64,000 nt of DNA from Clarireedia homoeocarpa (Eukaryota > Ascomycota > Leotiomycetes > Helotiales > Rutstroemiaceae), in contig LNKV01000008.1 of NCBI GenBank assembly GCA_001465935.1, positions 124,001 through 188,000 of the forward strand. Direction: 5' to 3'. The translations under genes and the position numbers were made by a program. Below the pieces are notes generated by a model, which made no database searches, had not been told where the DNA came from, and saw only the letters and a program-made list of their open reading frames with translations. Every line of letters starts with the position of its first letter. Position 1 is the stretch's first letter. Positions 12,471 to 24,460 of the stretch are shown piece after piece.

Positions 12471-14451
12471 TTTAAAATAGACAAATGGATGAAGTTGTTA
12501 AAGAGAGCGACTAAGTCAAAGGCTTGATCAGATGAGTATTTGATTTGAGTAAATCGTAAGTATCGTTGAAGATGGAAGTGTCGTTAATTGGAAGGAGGTT
12601 GTTGAAGGTGGAAATGGGAAGTTGAGAAAGGCAGACAACCTTTGGAGAAACCTAAGAGCTAGCCGGCCGAAAAAGCTGATGCCTTAACCTATAAGTCGAA
12701 CGTACTACGGAGAAGTAAGGCCACAATGGTGATAGCCCAGGGGATGATCAAATAATAAATAAATAAGTTAAGCAAAAAAGCTGGGCAGGCAACGCGGCGG
12801 ATACGGTGAATCCAATAATCAAGTCAATCAATCAATGAATCAATCAATGATTTACTACGAAGCACGAAGCAAGTAAGTACAAGTGGTCCTGGGAGGCGAT
12901 TCTGATGATTAAATACTGCGAAGAGGATATCAACGAGCATGAAATTGCCAGAGAAATGCGTTGCGTTCGGTGTGGTATGTACAGCCTCAATAACCTCACC
13001 AGCCTCTTTGGACCTCTCAGAGGGCTCTGGAGGTGTGCAGCAAGCGTCGCTCTCCCATATCTAATCGTTTAGGGGCTCGTACGGAGAACTTGTTCCATTC
13101 ACTACGCCCTTTCCAATTTCGTCTGCGTGCTCCATGACTCTGCCTGTGGCTGCAACCAGGTAGTTATGGTTATGGTCATGGCATGGTCTGTTTATGTTTA
13201 TGTTTATGTTTCTTCCGGGTACAGCTAGCTACTTTACACCTGCACCTGTCTAGGTATCTACTCAGTAGTGTCTGAATGTCTGAATATCTGAATATCTGAA
13301 TATCTGAATCCCGCTGGATACTGGGCGGATAGGCAAGCCAGGTAAGTCTCCCTTCTCGAACCTCATCGCAGGTTCTGTTGTCTCCCGCCTCTCATTCCGC
13401 CTCCCATCTGCCATCCCACGGCACGAGGTTCCGTGTTGGACATTTCTTCCACTGTTTTTCTAGACGTGCGAAGTAGTTCCGGATATTCTACCGGTACCCG
13501 CAATTCATATTCCACAGTACTATACAAGTGGGCATTCTCTACCAAAGACCCTAAACAAAGCAATACCTGCTCACAGGACTAACAACACAACGAAACCAAT
13601 ATTACTGTCGTAGCGACATCCATGACCATGTTGCCTGTAGAGTAACCGTATCCATTCCGCATACGAAAGTCCCTGGGATTCCAGAAGACATGGTAAAACA
13701 TGACTCTTACCCGATACCCAACATGGGTTAACAAGCCACCCAGAACAGCATAATCACAAACAAAACGAGTTGGGTTGGGATGTTGAGAATGTCAACTTGT
13801 CTTGCTTTCCTTTCCCTTTCCTTGCCGCAAAGAGCATGTCAGACTCAAAGCACGTCCCTATCTTCAGGAGATATCCGCCAAGTTTACGCACACCGTATGG
13901 GGCTGAGCTTACCACTTTACCAGTTTGGCCCGGTTGTGCCAGAGCAACTTAATCAGCCGCGCCTCACTCTCTGACCTGTGGAGTGGACTGGGGCATGCAC
14001 ATGCACATCGCCAGCCCGCGGAAAGATAGGACTGCGAGGAAAGACCTGGACTATTGGTCCTACTGTATACATGCGAACATCGGATTCCGCCAATGCTGCG
14101 ACTCCGTATTCACTGATCGTGATATCCTTTCGCAGCTTCACATGAACCATATCATCATATGGAAGTCCAAAGAATACGGATAAGCCTGTGTGTGACTCAA
14201 ATTGTTAAATCTGCCTCGCATGCGACCTTCCAACATTTTGCCCCTGAACCGCAAACAAGAATCATCATTGGAAATGCCGACGCCGATCCATTAACTCCAC
14301 GTGACATAGTGCAAAAATGGTTCTAGAACTACACTAGTCTGCAAATAGACTAGTTCCTAATCAGTCCCAAGCTCCATCCAGAAAAAGTCAAACACCACAG
14401 TGAGCCCCAATTGACCCCTCTACCTCCTCCCCTCCTCCCTTCACCACCACC
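12471..14451. promoter_or_regulatory. Divergent intergenic region between rho1 and uL24m
   Basis: Nearly 2 kb separates the two divergent starts and must hold both promoters. It contains simple repeats: CAATCAAT-type repeats at about 12817-12853, four copies of a 6-nt TGTTTA unit at 13189-13212, and five copies of an 8-nt unit (GTCTGAAT/ATCTGAAT) at 13270-13309. No gene is supported. A long 5' UTR for rho1 is possible but not provable here. Confidence 0.55.
13270..13309. repeat. Tandem 8-bp repeat, five copies
   Basis: Two copies of GTCTGAAT followed by three of ATCTGAAT, uninterrupted. It lies about 800 bp upstream of rho1. A regulatory role is possible but unsupported; it may be a plain microsatellite. 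Confidence 0.9.
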
Positions 14452-15678
14452 ATGCAAAAGGTCATCCGACGAACGGCCCTTGCCGAAAAGCAAGCGGCTC
14501 GTCGTCTCATGCGACGCAAAGAGCGCACGCTCCGTGAAAGATGGAAGACGCAGAACGAGCAACGTACCATGTACGAGCGCGAGCAAGCCAGAATATTCGC
14601 TGAATCTAAAGTCGCTCGCAAGGAGAACTGGGAATTGGGACCATTGGCTCCGAGGAGAGATGTAGGAAAGAAAAAGGAAACATACGGAGCAATAGAGTCG
14701 CAGTTCATTCAGGGACCGGAAATGAGGAAATCAGAGGCAGAGGAGATATTGGCGTTGTGGGGTGGGAGGTTTTTGAATATCAGAGAGGGGGATAGAGTGG
14801 TGATCTTGGAGGGGAGAGATAAAGGGAAGATTGGGTCAGTGTTGCAGGTTGATAAGAAGAGAGCTGAGGTTACAGTTGAGGATATGAATATGGTATGCTG
14901 CTGTCTAGCCATATTTTGCTCTGCGTTGCAATGCAATTGAACACACAACTAACCACAACCACAACAGGTTGACGTCGTAGTTCCCGACTGGATGCGCTCA
15001 CCTGAAGACCCCGATCAGCGTCCAATCCGCTCCTTGCCCCGACCCATCTCTCTCAAGCACGTCAAACTCGTCACTCCCCTAACAGATGCTACAACAGGCG
15101 TAACCCGCGACGTAATCGTACGCAAGCTCGCTCACCATAAAATGTTCCACGACCGACACGGGCAGAGAACCCTCTGGCAGCGCATAATCCCCGGGCTGAA
15201 CATCGTAATCCCGTGGCCAAAGCGCAATCCCGACTCCTATCCAGAAAAGCAAGACTTTCCCTGCGACACATTGAGACGAGAAGTCGAGGAAATGACGTTC
15301 GTGCCCACGCTGTTGACACCACCGATGCCTGCGAGCGTCATCGACGAGCTAAGGAATAAATACTCGGTGTTTAGAACGAGACATGATCCCGAGTATGTGG
15401 CTAAGAAGGTAGCAGAGGACCAGGAGATTGCGGCGAAGAAGAAGGCGTCGAGGGAGATGGATACCCCGTTGAAGGAGATCAACAGGAAAGCGAGGAAGCT
15501 GAGGAAAGCGAAGGGCAAGGGGAAGTTGACGAAGGGGATGTTGCTTAAGATCGGAGAGGTCATCTCAAGGAGGAGAGCGGCTGCAATGGGGCAGGCGGGT
15601 GTGAGTAAGATTGAGGCCGGAGAGGAGAAAACTTCCGCACCCACTGAGCCCGCTCCTGCTACTGCGCTGACGGCTTGA
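14452..15678 (+). CDS. Mitochondrial large-subunit ribosomal protein uL24m
   Basis: Homolog of bacterial L24 (yeast Mrpl40), part of the mitochondrial 54S subunit, where it binds rRNA early in assembly. Exons 14452-14892 and 14968-15678 encode 383 residues in frame. The KOW motif is clear: REGDRVVILEGRDKGKIGSV followed by VTVEDMN just before the 75-nt intron and VDVVVPDW just after it. The N-terminus is rich in Arg and Lys with few acids, compatible with a mitochondrial targeting or rRNA-binding segment. The long C-terminal extension with basic helices is typical of fungal mitochondrial L24. The start codon follows ACCACC. The gene is convergent with ELP1, with about 205 bp between stops. Confidence 0.9.
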
Positions 15679-15883
15679 TGACGCATGTATATTATGTGTG
15701 AAGGATATAAATGTAAATAACATTGTGACAGACATGGCAATGTCGGCGTTGTTGCAAAAAAAAAAAAAAAGGGAAAACAAACCACTTCCATTTTGCCATT
15801 TCATCAGCCACGTTATACTTGATTTGAAAAAACCGTCTATGATAGTGCGATTCAAGTGCTAGCTAGGCAAGAATCTTCCCATC
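15679..15883. other. Convergent 3' spacer
   Basis: Short spacer between the stops of uL24m (plus) and ELP1 (minus), containing a run of 15 A at about 15756-15770. Probably holds both polyadenylation regions. Confidence 0.5.
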
Positions 15884-18800
15884 TCAAGTACCCAACAAAG
15901 ACAATCTTTGAAAAGCTGAGATATGAGGTACTTCCTTTTTCATCGCCGCAGCTTTCAAACTGTCCTGCAAAACCGCATCCCCACCTACAGGTTTATACTC
16001 CTCCTGGTCCTGCACACCACCAGCGCTCTCCGAAACATCCATCTTGTTTGCCTGCTGCCGAGCACCAAACACCTCCTCCAAGCACCCCTGACACATGCCA
16101 ACCACCTCCGCCAATGCCCCCTCAAGAGCTCTCGCTCGCTCCCACATCCCTCTCCTCACCAGCCCCGCAATCAACCGATCCACCTCCCCCCTATTGCTCT
16201 CCACCCTTTCAATCAACCTCCTCACACTCCCCACCAGATACTCCTCCTCATACACACTCCCCTTCTTTCCCCTCGCTCTCTTCCTCTCCTCCCTGCGTCG
16301 ATTCTTACTTGTCGCCCTACTAACCCCCGTGCCGACCGTGCCGACGCTCCCGTTCCCCGTGTACCGTGTAAACATACTGCGATTCGTACTAACCCTCGAG
16401 CTCGCCGCCACACTCACATCATCAGGCAACTCGCCATCGCCGCCGCGTTCCCCCTCGTAGAAGGCTAAGGGGTCGGTTGCGGCTTTGATGCGCAGCTCGC
16501 GGATGCGGGGTACTTGCGCGAGAAGCTGGGCTTTACAGTCGGCGAAGAGCTCGGTGGAGGAGGCGAGGGCGTCGCCGAGACCGGGGTCGATGATTGATTC
16601 GAGGAGGTCGGGGCGGACTTTTAGCGCAGTGAGGTGCAGTGCGTCGGCGAAGAAGTAGCCTTTGCAGAGAGCACGGAGGGCGGTTTCGAGAGAGTTGAGG
16701 TAATCGAGTTGGATGGTAGCGGCGGAGTAGTAGTCTTTGTCTTCCATGAGGGCGTCGAAGAGGGATGTTGCTAGGGAGATGAGAGCATCACCGGAGACAG
16801 GGGGAGTTTGAGAGAGGGCGCAGAAAAGTGTTTCGCGCCATTGAGCAGGGCCAGAAGAAAAATATCGTGCTGTGGCCTTTTCGTAGTTGTGGAGGGATTC
16901 GTACGCTAGAGCAGCTTCTTTGTGCATAGATTTTGATTCTAGATATTCTGCGTAGAGACCGGTGATGATAGCAAGAGGTTCTGGATTATAGCGGTAGATG
17001 GCCAAAGCGGACTTGTAAAGTACATGCTTTTGCATGTATTTCTGGAGTTCTTCAAATGCATTCATTTCATGCAGATGATTGAGAGCTTTGACATGACGCG
17101 ACAAGTAATCATCGATGCTAAACTTCCTACGCAGTTCGGTCATTTGTTGTAGATTTTGCATAAAGGGCAAGTACTCTCGAGGATCCTTTTGCGATTGCTG
17201 TGCGACCAACAGAGCAAGGTCTAGATCGTAGAGACCAAGGGCATTTTCGTACAGCCTGTTCACATCGGCCAAGAAACAAATGTGCTCAACGGCTTTATCA
17301 GCCATTACTTCATCCTCTTTCATTAGTTGAGCAACAACTAGAAGCCCATCATCTAGTGCAGGTGGATTCTTGCACACATTTGCTGTGATTATGTTTTGCA
17401 AGTTTGTTGCAGTACGTGCTTTCAGAACTTCAAGGACGGCGTCGCAGATCTTGTTTACTTTCGATGCTCTACTGGCATTGACCTCCAAATTGGGAGCTTG
17501 AGGATCAGTGCCATTGGCACCATTTATCACAGGCAAAGTATTGCCGTTTTGAGCGGCAACCTTTGTCTCTTTATACATTGTTTGGGTAACGTCTTCCTCC
17601 CTACATTATGTTTCGTCAGCCGACAGGTTTCAGCCTGTTGGATTTGCTTACATACCTTAAAGATGATAAGAACAAATCAATGTATGTTATCTTCTTCACC
17701 TGATCGATAAAAAGTGCCACATTTGACAGGAATTGCTCTGGAGCATGATCATACAAGATATTCATATCCACTCTTTGTGTTCTACAATGAGTGAAAGCTT
17801 TCCGGTAGTTCTTTTCTTCGATGAGTTTTCGGATACCTGCCAATACCATAGCACGAGGATAGATGGTCTCTAGATTGCCTCGGGGCATCTGTAGAACAAG
17901 ACTTAGAGATGTCGGCATCGCAGTCACTAATCGAGCTCCACGCTCAATACTTCGACATCGTTCATCAACCTCCGGATCATCAGGTGGTATTTCGAGATCT
18001 ATAACGTATTAATATCGAATGATAACGCAGGAAACGCCTAGCTTACCATGAATTTCTGTAATGTGAACAAACTTAAGGAGATGGGTGGTAGTTGTATAAA
18101 TAAGATGCGCTGGTGTAACAAGGAAAGATGTGCAGTTTCGAACTAACAATCGCGAATTTGCGAATAAATGACCATTGCTCGACAGCCCGAAAGCTATCCT
18201 TCCATCCCCATAAGCATTCTGACTATCGCTGAATGGAATTATGTCGACCCATGGCAACTGCCTAGAGAAGTTGCAAGATGATAGTGAGACATCTCCAAAT
18301 AATAAGCTATGTAAATCTCCTGAGCTAGTTTGGACATATGGGTGCATTACCCCATCCTCTAAGAAACTCGACAAGATTGAGACGGAAGCGGTCGGTCCAT
18401 TCTCCACGGCTTTTTCTTCCATTCGGCCAGTCTCATCACTGAAGCAGTAGCCCTGAATCGTGGACCTATTTTCGTTGCGCCCTAGCACAAGTACCTCTTC
18501 CTTCCCATTGAAACAAATCTGTTGATAGATAGCGGCAGGGCTACTTCCCTTCTCGAATGTAAATCTGCCTGACAGAGCTGGAGCTGACGAAGCACCTTTG
18601 CTCACATCCCACTGAAATATCGAAATCCCGGTCTGGTGAAGTACTGCAATTCTGGATGCATCGGCATTTATTGCTATATCAATGGCATTGGAGTGAACAG
18701 TGACTTCATGAAGCCCCATGGGGGGAGGAATGTTAGCTGTTCGAAAAGGAGTAACCTTGAGTGTTTGACCATCTATAACTGCCACAACACCAAAGTCATG

Positions 18801-20035
18801 TGGCGGCGCCAACGAACCACGAGCCGTTGTAAGAATATACTCAGCCATGTCAACACTATCTGAAGCAGCGAGTAGGACTCGTAAGGGCTTTTCAGGATGC
18901 CACACAACTGGGATTGTCGAAAGTGACCCAGCATGATGGTTCTTAATCTCTTGCTTGAGATACCAGTGGTAGTTGCCCATAGTCCATAGCTGAGTGCAAT
19001 CAGCCATCACAACGGCCAACACTGTTGAGTCAGAGTTCCAAGCCAGGCTGATATGCTGGTTTGGAAGCTGCCGTTGCTCAGGGGTAAGGCGCAGACTAAA
19101 CTGGCCGTGTCGTAAGCCGTTGCGCTCGAAAAACACCACATCTATTTTTTCTTCAAGTCGTTGAATCCCGGCGATAAGATTACCTGAAGGTCTCCAACTT
19201 AAAGCACCTTCGAGACCATCAACAGGCTCACTCACACCATCAAGCACGCCCTCTCTGGAGTACACTCGAATAATGCGGCGAGTAGCAGCTTCAATAGTGG
19301 ATATAGCAAGATAAGCACCGTCTCCTCTCCAGCTAATACTGACCCTCGAGTCGTCATTTGAACTCAGAGTACCTTCATCAATCTTCTCAGGCATAGTTGG
19401 ATCCCGTAGGGCCTTGGCCCCCCTGCCTTGAAATTGTGTCTCCTTTTTACCCCAACCAACAGATACATGGTTAGAAGCTTTCAGATCCTCAGAAGTCATT
19501 GTAGCATCCGCAATACCGTCAAATGTGCAACTCATCCAAATCACCGTGTTCTCCTTGGTTGTGATTGCTAGTAATTCCTCGTCAGGTGACCATCTTGCAG
19601 CTGTGATGCCCGCATCGACTGAGCCCATGATCTCGATTTGCCCCTCTCCCGGCAAAGGCTCATCTCTGACGACAATAATGTCGCCGCCGGCGAGAACGAG
19701 ACATGTTGTTAGATTGTCGCCAAAGTAGTGAAGATCCAAGACTTTATCACAGGGTAAGTCTGGATTTGGTGAAGGTACATCCCATGATGCTATGAGGGAG
19801 TCTTGTCTGTAATCCAGTCAGTATAATCACAATAAATTGATATACAGAAAATTTACTGTGCATTTTCATTGCCTTTGATCCTGACCAGTTGTATCAGAGC
19901 GTCATTTTCGGTAGGACCAACGGTGCAAATGACAGAGTCATTACCCAGATCCCATGCTGCCGCCGTTACAGGCCTGTTTTGGTATAGAGCCGGAGGTCTC
20001 CATTGCTCGTACTGAATACCTCTGAGATTCTTCAT
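15884..20035 (-). CDS. ELP1: Elongator complex subunit Elp1
   Basis: Largest scaffold subunit of Elongator, which adds the cm5/ncm5 groups to wobble uridine 34 of tRNAs in the cytoplasm. Exons, descending: 20035-19857, 19806-18047, 17998-17656 and 17600-15884. They total 3999 nt with consistent phases and encode 1332 residues, the normal length. The N-terminal half has the two beta-propeller regions (for example AARWSPDEELLAITTKENTVIWM and SISWRGDGAYLAISTIE segments). The C-terminal half is helical TPR-like repeats (DYLSRHVKALNHL, YEKATARYF). Near the end is the basic tRNA-binding patch KNRRREERKRARGKKGSVYEEE. The first exon has the typical LRGIQYEQWRPP opening. It is divergent from the DUF3984 gene across about 410 bp and has no visible damage. 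Confidence 0.96.
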
Positions 20036-20445
20036 ATTCTCAATATATCAAAAACCATGGGACTTATCGAAATGGCTGCAAATAAAATTTATGCAAATAG
20101 TTCTAGATGTGTAAGTCGTCCTTTTTTATCAGGCATTATTGATTCGTCCACACCAAAAAATGAACCCGGTCGTTTTCACAAGCTAGAAGTTTTAGTTGCG
20201 ATTCCTTGCAGAAAGCAGCATTTAGCGAATTACGCTAAAACTTTAACCCGTCCCAGTCCCAAACCCTGTTCTGCTTCTGCTTCCCCAGGTTTATTTGAGA
20301 GAGCAGTGGTGAGATTATTTATCTCCTCACACTTTGCCTCCTCACCCCACTATACACTTCCGATTCATTCTCGTCATAGCAGCTGTTTATAAATTGAATG
20401 CCTCTGCCCTCTGTGTTCATCTCAAATACTTAATCATTCGCAATC
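20036..20445. promoter_or_regulatory. Bidirectional promoter region
   Basis: 410 bp between the divergent starts of ELP1 (minus) and the DUF3984 protein (plus). It must contain both core promoters. It is pyrimidine-rich near the plus-strand start. No specific factor site is claimed. Confidence 0.6.
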
Positions 20446-21633
20446 ATGGATATCGCATATAATCAACATTCCCCTCACTCCCGTCGACACAATCATTCTT
20501 CCACTAGTCTCAGTCACCTAACACTCGCACCCCTAACATCCAAACTACCTCCCGCAAACGACGACTACATCCCCTCATACGACCATACATCCTATCTTGA
20601 GAATCCATCTCTCCCAACTACGCCCTCTGTTCTCTCCCGCTCCACATCTCGCGTCTCGCTCCGCAAACCCGCACCCACCTCCATCTCAATCCCCAAATCC
20701 AAATCCAGCACTCACCTTCTCACAAGCACCTACACCCCACACACTTACGGTCCCGGCCACCGCTCCGGAACGACCACTCCCTCCCGACACTACCATCTAC
20801 GTAATGCCACCACCCGCGCGGATTTCGACATATCGACCTTCAGCGAAAAAGACCGCAATGACTCTGACTGGCTCCTCCGTGCCGGCGCCATGATCTCGAC
20901 CTCCACCCGCGAATCTAAAGGTCAATCATGGCTCGCATCGCGCGCCAGCTCTACAAGTCTTCAACGCGATCAAGAGGAAGAAGCATTTGAGCGAGAACTA
21001 GCACGCGAAAGAGAACAAGCGAGCAGGAAGGGCAGCAGACGTGGCAGCACAGCAGGAGCATTTGATGCGGATGATGAATTCTCCCCGCTGACTACGAGAC
21101 GAAGTTTGAGTTTTGGGCTAATGGCTGGTGGAGCTAGCAGATCGATGAGTAGATATGGCAGTCGAGCGAATAGCAGAAGAGGCAGCAGAGCAACGTTAAT
21201 AACACCCTTGACGGGAGAGAGAGATGGATATTTTGATAGAGAGTTCGCGCACGAAGAATACCCCGCAGAGCCGGACTTTGTGGATGTCGAAGAAGAAGGA
21301 TATGATGTAGAAGACGCCGACCAAGCACGAAACGACGAAGCTGTTATTCGGAAATTGGCACGGGCGAGTAGATTAGGTCTTGGGGGATGGGTAGAGAAGA
21401 TGCTCGGATGGAGTTTATTTGCATTAGAAGAAGACGCTGAAGATACCGAGGTTGATACAATGGACGAGAAGGAAGGCTCAGAAATATCATCGCGCCCTTC
21501 ACAAAGAGATCTTCACACTAACGGGTTGGATGATTCTCTGGTTGAACAAATGCCGCCCTTAAATCCTAATGAAGCAGATGGCTGGCATGATGCTGCTTGG
21601 CTTTTGAGCGTTGCTAGTAGAGTTTTGCTCTAG
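20446..21633 (+). CDS. DUF3984-type fungal protein
   Basis: Single-exon 395-residue protein resembling the fungus-restricted DUF3984 family; its function is unknown. Recognisable segments are LSHLTLAPLTSKLP near residue 25, a PTTPSVLSRSTSRVSLRKP block near 58-75, DSDWLLRAGAMISTSTRESK near 138 and SWLASRASSTSL. Several SRRGS/RSMSRYGSR repeats around 195-250 look like basophilic kinase sites. The region after 260 is acidic, with DFVDVEEEGYDVEDAD, then GWVEKMLGWSLF. No signal peptide or membrane helix is seen. The family name is from memory of these motifs and has not been searched. Confidence 0.75.
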   Translation: MDIAYNQHSPHSRRHNHSSTSLSHLTLAPLTSKLPPANDDYIPSYDHTSYLENPSLPTTPSVLSRSTSRVSLRKPAPTSISIPKSKSSTHLLTSTYTPHTYGPGHRSGTTTPSRHYHLRNATTRADFDISTFSEKDRNDSDWLLRAGAMISTSTRESKGQSWLASRASSTSLQRDQEEEAFERELAREREQASRKGSRRGSTAGAFDADDEFSPLTTRRSLSFGLMAGGASRSMSRYGSRANSRRGSRATLITPLTGERDGYFDREFAHEEYPAEPDFVDVEEEGYDVEDADQARNDEAVIRKLARASRLGLGGWVEKMLGWSLFALEEDAEDTEVDTMDEKEGSEISSRPSQRDLHTNGLDDSLVEQMPPLNPNEADGWHDAAWLLSVASRVLL

Positions 21634-21972
21634 CATTATTCACTCATGCACGCACGCACACCCAGCGGTTTCGTTTCGGTTGTACAGTATCATACAGCTT
21701 TGAATTTACAAGTTTTTTAATATCAGCGATGATTAATCCCATCCGAAGCCACACAATAAATACAACCTGATGCCTATAATGTACGAATATTGAATCCTGT
21801 GGCTCCCTAATTCTGGATCATGATAAATGAATAAATACCACTCCGCAAACGGTCGTCTCAACCATAAATACCATGCCGAAAGAAGTCCTTTACACCGGCA
21901 TCACAGACCCCCTCACCCACACGAGCCGATACACCATAACAAGCGTTTACGGGCTTAACCTCCTGTTGTATA
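21634..21972. other. Convergent 3' spacer
   Basis: Spacer between the DUF3984 gene and the minus-strand DUF7918-like gene. No gene seen. AT-rich, compatible with two polyadenylation regions. Confidence 0.5.
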
Positions 21973-23907
21973 TCACGGACTAGTCAGATCAATAATATGA
22001 TCCTCATCAGTAAAGACATGTCGTCTCTTAACCGGCCGCTCAAGCACAATCTGCAAATCCTCATCGTTATCCTGTGCCCACTCCCGCTTAATCAACGCAT
22101 TATCATCTCGTTTCATCTGCGAATTCGATTCTTTGAAAACCTGCTCTTCGACCTGTGGGATGGCTGTTCGAACCTGTTGATATGGTCAACATAGGATATT
22201 AACTCTACGAAATACAATACAATACAAAAGCACAAACCTCGGAACCGGCACCAGTGCCTTTGGCGATGTTTCTCAAGTGATTGAGGTTCTTATTGATCTC
22301 GCTTAACACACGAGTTAAAGGTGTAGCTTGGATCTCCGATGCAGCTCGGAGTCTGGCGCGCGCGGGAGTCATGGCGTCTGGTCGGTAGGTGGCTTCGGTT
22401 CGGGTTTCTACGGGTGTCGCGGGTACACCTTTAGGTAGCGCGTTAGCAACTGCTCTGAGCACGGCGGGAGATGCAATTGGTGCAGCGGGAATCTGAGGGT
22501 GTGCTGGGAGGAAGTTTGATAGGGGTACTGGTGGGAGTTTCGTCTGGATCGGGATCGTATTTGGGTTGGGCTTTGTGGGCAGAGTGGCTGCTCGATTGGT
22601 AGCTTGAATTGCTGCTGGTGTGCCGGTATCGGCTTGCACGCTGGTTGTTGCTGCTCGGCTGGTGGCTTGTAAGAGGGCTGCTGCTGTTGCTCGACTGAGA
22701 GCTATGCTTGCTGCTAATGCGTCGGATTTTAGGGGTTGTATGCTAGCTCTAGGAGGGGCGCTGTTCTCTTTGGGGGCTTGACGAGATGTTACGTCGATTA
22801 TGGGCGAGGGCAGCCGTCGAGGAGGAGTTAGCTGCTTGCGCAAGACAGGAGTTGGACTAGGATCTCTTGGAATGATCTAAGGAGGGGCATCAGTATTCTT
22901 AGTGTGGCCCCAAACAGTCAAGAAAGCGGCAAAAGACCTGGGATGGCGGGAAAGTGAGATATCTACATACCATCATCTGCTGCAAGACTTCTATGAATTG
23001 TCAGTGTTGTGGCCATCCAAATCATTCTGGCCCATCAACATACCTCTTGATCTATATTTAAAATGAAACTCAACCAGCGGCGTCTCAACTGGATCAATAT
23101 ACTCAAGCTGAAAGAACGTTTCAGTTCCCTTGTCAATCTTTTCTGGGCCAAATCTGTTGTATCCATCAGGCCGGGGATCACCAAGGATATATCAATCATA
23201 CATACTCAGTTGCATGAGATACATCCTTGCCCTTTAATTGTTTCTTATGATATCTAGTATTCTCTTTTGGAACAGTCGACTGATCTATTGGAGGTGGCAT
23301 CACTGCGCCTCGACGAATTCGCCAGATCTGAATGACGAGCTCTCCAAGCTTCGAGGCGTCGTTCTGTGCGACGGGCGGAGCGTCACTGTCAACTGAAGAT
23401 AGGTGAAATTAGTAAACAAAGGGAAACACACATGACATGGTCAAATATTGAAGGAGTCGCGTAAGGAGAGAAGTAAAGGTCTCATAACAACCCAACACAA
23501 GCACATAGCAAGCACACCAACCTACCGGTCTTAATTTCCGCAAACCCAAAACTCCTCATAGTCAAACTTCCATCCGGTCTCCTCGTTCTATCCCCCCTAA
23601 AGAAATGCGTCCACTGCCTCGGTTTAAACCCATCTTCATTACAGATGGTGATCGAACTCGTTCTATGCCCGTCGATGACGGCGTAGAAACCCAGACATGT
23701 ATTCTCTGGTATTTTCTTCGACATGACATAATACTCGAAACGGAAGGCTGTGCCGCTTTTTGATTCCACGTACACAGACATCTTGTTCTGGCGTGGTTGG
23801 CCGGGCTCGCGGGGGAGAAACCCGTCAGGATCGGGGTATTCTTTGAGGTTGCCGGTGGAGCTGTTGACGCACACGCGGATGTATGGGACGCTGGGGAGGA
23901 TGGCCAT
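21973..23907 (-). CDS. DUF7918-like protein with C-terminal SUMO-interaction-like motif
   Basis: Six exons, descending: 23907-23526, 23392-23206, 23153-23044, 22990-22971, 22876-22238 and 22173-21973. They total 1539 nt, phases match, and encode 512 residues. The fourth exon is only 20 nt. The N-terminal 200 residues (VPYIRVCVNSSTGNLKEYPD, FRGDRTRRPDGS, then IQIWRIRRGAV and FGPEKIDKGTETFFQLEY) resemble the fungal DUF7918 beta-rich domain, of unknown function. After it comes a long Ala/Pro/Thr-rich disordered stretch (about 240-420). The last exon is charged, with KRDDNALIKREWAQDNDEDL and KRRHVF, and ends IIDLTSP. A hydrophobic I-I-D-L core next to acids (DEDHIIDL) fits a SUMO-interacting motif; this is inference. 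It may be nuclear. Confidence 0.75.
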
Positions 23908-24460
23908 ATTGGTGGAGGGTGAGGCAAGTTAAGAGAAGAGGAGATGGGGGAGTTGAAGAGATAAAGAAGGTATAGTTAGGTGATGAGATGGAACCAAGAA
24001 ATTTTGAAGTAAGTTGTCGAGGGGAATTCTAGAGTTGTCAAAGCACTTCAGTATTTGATGGCCTATCTATCCATTCACCAATTTGGTGTTCTTACCTTCT
24101 TTTTTTCCTTTAATCAAAATGATACAGGAAAATAACTTTGGTTGTCAAAGTACTTCTTTCTGTTTTCGTTGTTTTCCAACATCCTGTACCAACTGCATGA
24201 TTTCGGAACTTCCATATACGCAGCTTAAAGGTAGTTGTAGAAAGGCAGGTATCAGCTTTTATTATTTACCCCTTCTATATTTCTCATATTGATTTGATCC
24301 TGTGTTCAGGTAAATGATTGCAGATGATCTATCGATAGTTTTCCGCCCTGTTCTTCCTCAAATGTCCTCAAGAGACAACACACCAAAAATTATAATCATC
24401 TGATCCAGCAGAGTCACGATATGAATATTCAAATCATTGCTTTTAGCCTCTCACACCCAC
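23908..24460. other. intergenic
   Basis: Contains the promoter of the DUF7918-like gene and the 3' flank of the next minus-strand gene. No supported gene. Confidence 0.5.
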
